Shown one piece after another: positions 58,958 to 64,000 of a DNA stretch of 64,000 nt (within the stretch, counting starts at the first letter, position 1; the number at the start of each line of letters is the position of its first letter). The DNA comes from Verpa conica (Eukaryota > Ascomycota > Pezizomycetes > Pezizales > Morchellaceae). Location: contig JAUFSD010000009.1 in NCBI GenBank assembly GCA_033030425.1, positions 310,001 to 374,000 of the forward strand, read 5' to 3'. The notes under the pieces are model-generated. The model saw only the letters and a list, made by a program, of their open reading frames with translations, ran no database searches and had not been told where the DNA came from. The position numbers were made by a program, and so were the translations under genes.

Positions 58958-60211
58958 CTACAATCCCCTCGTAGTCCTGATGTTTTCCAACAATTCCACC
59001 GCCTTATCCCACTTCTCCACACTCTCCCCCAATTCCTCTTTCGAGCTCCCAAAGAAGCTCGACCACCTCCCCTTCTTCTTATTCTCCCCCGCCCCCTCCT
59101 CCATCAATGCCACCATAGTACTGATATTCCTCGCCGCAACCAATGCACACTCTTTACAAGCACCCCTCATCTCAGCCAACGGCGCACTCTTCTCATACCC
59201 CTCCTTACTCCACGAAACACCCTTCCCCCTCTCACCCATCGCAAACAAAACCTCCCCAATATACACCATCGTGACCGCCTCCGCACATGGGTCACTCAGT
59301 GTCTCCGCAGCCCTCGGGTCCGCCGGATCACTAGGAGTCCCCACAGCTCTCCGCGCCGCCAAAACCCTCGTAAACAACTCCAGCGCGCGCGCCTCCTCCC
59401 CATGCCTCGCAAAAAACACCCCCATCTCCGTCAACGCCTTCAACAACACCGTTGTATTCGCGCTCTCCCCCGGCAACGGCAACTCCCGCACCCCCACAGG
59501 AAGCACCACATCCACAGCCTGCTCCAACGCATCCTCAGCCGCACCTAGGTCCTTTCGAAACTCCTCAATCCTACTCACACGCAGCGCCGCCGCAAGCTTC
59601 ATCCCAACCCATCGCACCTCCTGAGCCTCGCTCTCTCTCGGCGTATCCACAATCCGCTGGTAGTGTTCTCGCGCACTGTTGAGGTTATCGGCACCTCCCT
59701 CTGCTTCCTCGAGCTCTGCAAGAAGCTTCAATGCCATGATGTAGCCGATACGCCAGTCGGCGTCTTGGTTGCTCCAGCCCTGCTTCTCGAGCCGGGTTAT
59801 GGCGTCTTTGAGAATCTCGATGGCGGCCCACCGGCTCTCGGTCCATGTCAAGAGGACTCTTGCGAATGCGAGGCTGAAGCGTGCGCTGAAGGGTAGTGAG
59901 GTCGGTGTTGGGTGCTGGTTCTCGGTGTAGATGATTGCGGCGCCGAATGCTGTGCAGCTGGCGATGAAGATGGCGGTGTACCCGTAGACAATGACACGCG
60001 CGGCGATGAGTGACTCCCGCAGGAGGTATTCTTTGGTGTTGGCGGAGATGAGGCGGCGTGTGGGGTGTAGTGTGGGGCGGGGGGTGTTGGTTGGGCGGAG
60101 GAGATATGGGAGCCGGGGGCGCCGGGGTGTTGGTAGGAGGGAGAACCCCCGGGTGAGGGGGCGAGTAGGCGCTATGAGAGGGCGGATGCGGGTTATTATT
60201 CGGGATGCCAT
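58958..60211 (-). CDS. Mitochondrial membrane-anchored TPR protein
   Basis: Intronless, 417 aa. The first 55 residues are rich in Arg, Pro and Thr with no acidic residue, as in a mitochondrial presequence. One membrane helix follows at about 73-94 (IVYGYTAIFIASCTAFGAAI). From about residue 100 the protein is helical with TPR-like pairs: ADWRIGYIMALKLLAELEEA, then LGAAEDALEQAVDVVL, then LTEMGVFFARHGEEARALEL and VTMVYIGEVLFAMGERGKG. The layout (presequence, one helix, TPRs) resembles Mgr3-type adaptors of the inner-membrane i-AAA protease, but I cannot separate this from other fungal mitochondrial TPR proteins. Head-to-head with the SDR gene at 252 bp and tail-to-tail with uS14m. Confidence 0.75.
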   Translation of the reverse strand: MASRIITRIRPLIAPTRPLTRGFSLLPTPRRPRLPYLLRPTNTPRPTLHPTRRLISANTKEYLLRESLIAARVIVYGYTAIFIASCTAFGAAIIYTENQHPTPTSLPFSARFSLAFARVLLTWTESRWAAIEILKDAITRLEKQGWSNQDADWRIGYIMALKLLAELEEAEGGADNLNSAREHYQRIVDTPRESEAQEVRWVGMKLAAALRVSRIEEFRKDLGAAEDALEQAVDVVLPVGVRELPLPGESANTTVLLKALTEMGVFFARHGEEARALELFTRVLAARRAVGTPSDPADPRAAETLSDPCAEAVTMVYIGEVLFAMGERGKGVSWSKEGYEKSAPLAEMRGACKECALVAARNISTMVALMEEGAGENKKKGRWSSFFGSSKEELGESVEKWDKAVELLENIRTTRGL

Positions 60212-60463
60212 TGGGGGGCGCGGGGAGGGGGCACTTGGTTGATTCCTCTTTTTTGACCCTCTTGATGTCTATCGTGTTATCTTATCGTGACATCTCATCT
60301 TATCTGTATCATTTTATGCAGGGGAACGGGTTTAATGCTAAATAATTGCTTTTTGAACCAACAAATCTGCCAGCTGTGAATATCATGTTGTTGTTTTCCT
60401 CTTCCAGTTCTCTCCCTCCCCCCTTTTAGAGTGCTTTTATCTACAGTCTGATATCAGTACATA

Positions 60464-61609
60464 ATGTCGGATCATCCTATGGGTCTTTCCTCGTCTGAGG
60501 TGCTGTATTCGGCTTCTCCAATCGACTTGACGGTGCCTTATGATGCGACTACGGCAAAGGGGAAGACTATCCTGATTACCGGGGGTGCGAGTGGTATTGG
60601 GGAGGGTATGCTCCGTCGATTTGCAGGACTTGGGTATGATTCTGTCTTGATATCCATATCTCTGTCTCTGTCTTGATATAAAGATATCCCTGTCCCTCTA
60701 TCTCCATATCTAACAACCCCCCAGTGCCACAGTGATAATAGGCGACCTAAACACCAAACGCGGAGAATCACTCATCACCACCCTCCGAGCCACCACAAAC
60801 AACCCCAAGTAAGTCTACACCTTACTCTACATATATACCACCTACTAACCTCCCACAGTCTCCACTTCCTCCCCCTCGACGTAACATCATACCCCTCTCA
60901 ATGCGCCTTCTTCCGAGCCTCCCTCTCACTCTCCCCCACCTCCCACATCAACACCGTGATCGCCAACGCCGGAGTCGGAGAACTCGGCAGCTTCGTCTCC
61001 CCAACCGGGCCCCCTGACACCGACCCCCCCGAACCAGACCTCACAACCATTGACGTGAACCTCAAAGGCGCCATCTACACGACCCGTCTCGCCCTGCACC
61101 ACCTACAATCCACACCCCCAAACCACGACCGCAGCCTAATCTTCCTCGGCTCCATCGCATCATTCGCATCCGGGCCCGCAATGGCAATCTACTGCGCCTC
61201 CAAACACGGCCTATTAGGGTTCTTTCGCTCTCTGAGGCTGTACCCGAGTAAGCGCGATAACGTCCGGTTGAATATAGTGTGTCCGTATTTTGTGGATACT
61301 CCCATCCTCCCGGTGGCGGGGAAGGCGCTCTTGACCGGGTTGGAGCTGGCTCAGTTGGACGATGTGGTGGATGCTACGGCGAGGTTTGTTTGTGATGAGG
61401 GTGTGGCGGGACGCTGTTTGATGGTGGCGCCGAGAGGTAGTGGCGGTGTGGTTGAGGTTGGCGTGGATGAGATGCAGGAGGTGGAGGTCTTTTCGAGGAG
61501 GGTTGTTAGAGCGTTGAATTTGGAGGCGAGTACTTCTGCGTGGGGGAGGTTTGTGTGGGATTTGATTGTATTGTTGTTTGTGGGGCCGGTTATGAGGTTG
61601 TTTAAGTAG
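60464..61609 (+). CDS. Short-chain dehydrogenase/reductase
   Basis: Exons 60464-60633, 60725-60808 and 60859-61609; 334 aa. Classical SDR features: the cofactor loop TGGASGIG (39-46), the acidic GDLNT after the second strand (suggests NAD preference), NAG (121-123), catalytic Ser183 in GSIAS, and Tyr196/Lys200 in YCASK. After the core come PYFVDTPI and a C-terminal extension ending in a hydrophobic stretch (VWDLIVLLFVGPVMRLFK) that may anchor it to a membrane or lipid droplet. Substrate unknown; 15-hydroxyprostaglandin dehydrogenase-like SDRs share this layout. The upstream 252 bp are shared with the mitochondrial TPR gene. Confidence 0.9.
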
Positions 61610-61833
61610 GGGATATCTTTTTATATATCTAAGGATTGGTTTGGATGAGACGAGTGATATCGTGTGTTTGGACTGTGTTTATTCTGTAGCAGAATTAATA
61701 GAGCTCTATAAGAGTATAATCCTTGAAATATCCTCTTCGTTACATTACCTACTCTTCAATACACAAGGTGCCTACCGCCACTTGAGGCATGAGAATGCGA
61801 CTACGCATCCATGGGTGCGCTTGTGACTTTATC

Positions 61834-62092
61834 TCATAGTACCGAGAGCCATCCCGGCAGTCCTCCCTGCCATTGCGTATCTTTTCGATGTTTGAATGAG
61901 TGGAACTTCGAGGTTAGTGGTGGTATGTGGTGGGGTGGAGGTTAGGATAGCATGCATAGCAAAGATTACGTCGTCGTCCTCGATATACGAAAGTCTCAGC
62001 TCCTCAGCGAGAAAAGAGGCAATAGTGGATTTACCACAGCCAGTAGGATCCGTATATGGCGATGATTTTGAAGTGTTTGTGGAGAGTTCCAT
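61834..62092 (-). pseudogene. Gluconokinase-like relic (broken P-loop, truncated)
   Basis: The minus strand encodes PTGCGKSTIASFLAEELRLS then YIEDDD, the start of a gluconokinase-type P-loop kinase. The strand before the P-loop (FKIIAIYGS) is found in the neighbouring frame, so a frameshift lies near 62041-62055. After IEDDD, a possible intron (GTAATC..CGAAG) leads to FHSFKHRKDT and GWLSVL, which loosely fits the family's HP..N..KM and WL segments, and then a stop at 61834-61836. The normal protein is about 170-200 aa, so over half is missing. Gluconokinase phosphorylates gluconate for the pentose phosphate pathway; this copy should be inactive. Confidence 0.6.
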
Positions 62093-62167
62093 AGTATGGG
62101 TGGGTACATATAGGGGCAGGGGCTTATTGTGGAGAGTGTCATGATAACAGATGATATTTTGCTCCAT

Positions 62168-62661
62168 TTATTTACGATTAATTTATTCATTCATTCGAGT
62201 GATATTTGTGAATTGGGTTTGGATAACTGTGGACGAGTGATAGTAAGTGATGCAACCCTTACAACCTTTAAATATGTTTTGTTATCATATGGTAGGAGTA
62301 GTCTTGTGCCAATCCCCTACGACGCAGCTTGCTGTGTCACCGTCTGCGCAGCAAAAGCAACCATTGGGGCTGAGCACGAGACTAGGATGGGGGATATTTA
62401 CTCTTTAGGGCTTTCATAAGTACTGGTAGGAACCCATGTTTGTGAGGTTGGCTAGTGGGATTGAGTATGCAGAAGCTAACGTTATGAATACACAGTGGCA
62501 GAATGTACCCCGCTAAATGCTCTAAATGCGGGGATAAATACAGCTAGGACCCGCCCATCATCTACTATTATTAAATACTATATCAAAACTTACAATAGTA
62601 CAAGAAAAAGAAAAGAAAAAAACAGCCCTATATATTGCACATATATGACTCTATAAGATCA
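62168..62661. other. Intergenic, no supported gene
   Basis: Short frames only; the tRNA gene follows. Confidence 0.5.
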
Positions 62662-62667
62662 GCGCTA

Positions 62668-62698
<31 letters not shown>

Positions 62699-62743
62699 CC
62701 GTCTGTAATCTGAAGGTCACCCGTTCGATCCGGGTTTGGCGCA
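62662..62743 (+). tRNA. tRNA-Phe (GAA) with 9-nt intron
   Basis: Folds as a full cloverleaf: acceptor GCGCTAA pairs with TTGGCGC (one T-G pair), discriminator A at 62743; D-arm AGCTCAGTTGGGAGAGC; anticodon stem CAGA/TCTG with loop CT-GAA-GA; T-arm CCCG TTCGATC CGGG-like. The intron CCGTCTGTA (62699-62707) lies after position 37, the canonical place for nuclear tRNA introns. Both internal promoter boxes are visible. CCA is not encoded. An AT-rich stretch follows, with a T9 run (62749-62757) as Pol III terminator. Confidence 0.93.
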
Positions 62744-63152
62744 TTGAATTTTTTTTCCAACCGCCAAAAAAAAGAAGACACAATATAGTGCTCAAGTAAC
62801 GCAGCACTTTTATCATTTCCCCCCTTCACTATCACATAATGTCTAACTTGGCTCGAGAAACTTTCTTGCTTCATTCGACGTCATATATCACTCCATATCT
62901 CCAAACCCAATGCATCATACCCCCATCCTATAGCTCCATGATAGATCCCTAAGCATAAACAACCTACGCCCTTTTGTGCAAAAATAAATAAATATCAACG
63001 CCATAAAACCAATGGGTCCGGCCCTCAAAAGAACAAAAACACAAGAACAAACATAATCACCCATCCTGAGATACCATCACATCATAAACAAGCCCAGGAT
63101 TAAAAAAAAATTAAACAAAGAACTAGAGGAAAGCAACCAAAAACTCCACATC
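62744..63152. other. Intergenic
   Basis: Starts with the T run that would end the tRNA transcript; otherwise A/C-rich and non-coding. Confidence 0.5.
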
Positions 63153-64000
63153 TCACTGCTTGGCCCAAAATAAATCATGAGCAACCTTGCTTAGATCCGA
63201 CAGTGCCAATCCCTCGAACCTTGACTGGACCCAGTCCGAACTGCGCAACAACGGCCCATTGAGAGCAAAACATAAGAATCCGTAATCTTCGGCAAAGTCT
63301 GGGTCTTTCGCAGCGAGCTCCTTGCAGCCACTAAACTCGAGATAGTGCAATGCGACCAAGCTTGTCCAGATTCCATTTCGAACCCACTTGCGAACGTCGG
63401 GAAGCATGGTGGATTGTACGTCCTGCTCGTGTTGTTTCAAGGTTGATAGTGGGATGCCTATGGTCTTCGAGAAGGATTCGTTGAGCTCCAAGAAGACGTT
63501 GGACGAATTGCGGAGTTGGGTGTCGAGCTCGTGGACAAGTGCGCGAGGGTCTGTAGGCACCGGCTGATTTTGCAGTCTTGGCTTGAAGATTGGGCTGTGC
63601 AGAGAGGAGTATTGCGGGGTCAATGGTGGGGTTAGCGGGACGGATCGAGTTGAGGCTATTGAGCTTGAGGACCGTCGGGGGATATCAATAACAGCTGCTC
63701 GGGTAGGTGATACGGCTTGAGCGGTTTCCTAGAATGTATTTTAGAATTGGAACCCATGACGAGAGGGTTGGATGGAGCGTACCACGGAAGAATCATAAAA
63801 GGTTCCCATGTTCAGTATAGGTGTACGAGGTTCAACGGGGTGGTCTTCAAAGTAAAAGATATCGTCGTCCTCAGCGTCCGAGTCGTCATACCAAGTAAAC
63901 CGAGAGCAACGACCGTCGGATTCCATAGAGTCCCGAACCCTTGTCCATTCCGCCACCAATTCCGTCGGAACCGTCTCTAAACAATCATAGTATACTTCCT
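63153..64000 (-). CDS. Hypothetical protein, 3' part only (runs off right edge)
   Basis: Last exon 63153-63728 and upstream exon from 63783 (or 63786) to beyond 64000, joined by a short intron with CATTCTAG acceptor. About 265 residues are visible. The upstream exon has VRDSMESDGRC and the acidic DDSDAEDDDIFYFEDHP; then a Ser/Pro-rich stretch (IPRRSSSSIASTRSVPLTPP); then a helical C-terminal part (ALVHELDTQLRNSSNVFLEL, VRKWVRNGIWTSLVALHYLE, DYGFLCFALNGPLL) ending SKVAHDLFWAKQ. No family recognised. Reading open to the window edge means the start is missing. Probably cytosolic or nuclear; nothing suggests secretion in the visible part. Confidence 0.65.

Noticed and set aside
1..64000. CRISPR arrays, bacterial operons, viral or toxin genes
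   Set aside because: No direct-repeat/spacer pattern, no ribosome-binding-site spacing, and no viral or toxin family recognised; the genes have spliceosomal introns.

Overview
The window reads as nuclear DNA of a filamentous ascomycete (Pezizomycotina; a Pezizomycetes-like fungus is my guess). Most genes carry short 45-100 bp spliceosomal introns with GT..AG ends and CTGAC/CTAAC-like branch points. One intron begins with GC. The protein families are typically fungal: an AA9 copper monooxygenase, a secreted intradiol dioxygenase, an FSH-type serine hydrolase, F-box proteins and an EGF-domain membrane protein. There is one intron-containing tRNA-Phe. Genes are sparse on the left and denser on the right.

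Layout. 1-386 is the 5' end of a Myb/SANT-like gene leaving the left edge. 2.6-3.3 kb holds a lineage-type hypothetical. 6.1-15.3 kb holds four extracellular or catabolic genes: an AA9-family protein with seven exons, a secreted beta-propeller, an alpha/beta hydrolase and a secreted intradiol dioxygenase. 15.3-27.3 kb is an AT-rich gene desert with repeat debris. 27.3-39.7 kb holds an EGF-domain single-pass membrane protein, an acidic hypothetical, a Vma22-like V-ATPase assembly factor fused to a DUF952 domain, a bacterial-type PARG-like protein and an F-box protein, with pogo-like MITEs between. 39.7-45.8 kb is a repeat graveyard with two MITE families. 45.8-64 kb is the gene-rich end: Gemin2, an F-box/LRR-like protein, an Smr-domain protein, an F-box-like protein with hexapeptide repeats, FSH hydrolase, mitochondrial uS14, a mitochondrial TPR protein, an SDR enzyme, a gluconokinase relic, tRNA-Phe, and a hypothetical leaving the right edge.

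How genes relate. The 6.1-15.3 kb block looks like a loose group for plant-polymer and aromatic breakdown outside the cell. The right end is housekeeping: snRNP assembly, mitochondrial ribosome, mitochondrial membrane. Two tight head-to-head pairs there (FSH/uS14m and TPR/SDR) are about 250-260 bp apart and probably share promoters.

Most striking observations: (1) the AA9 protein keeps two brace histidines, one on a 12-nt microexon, but has Ser where the second-sphere His of the HxnQxY motif is expected; (2) a single uninterrupted frame joins Vma22 and DUF952; (3) a short-element family with four copies and a 4-bp GTAT-like target duplication. All gene models were spliced by eye; exon sums were checked for frame.
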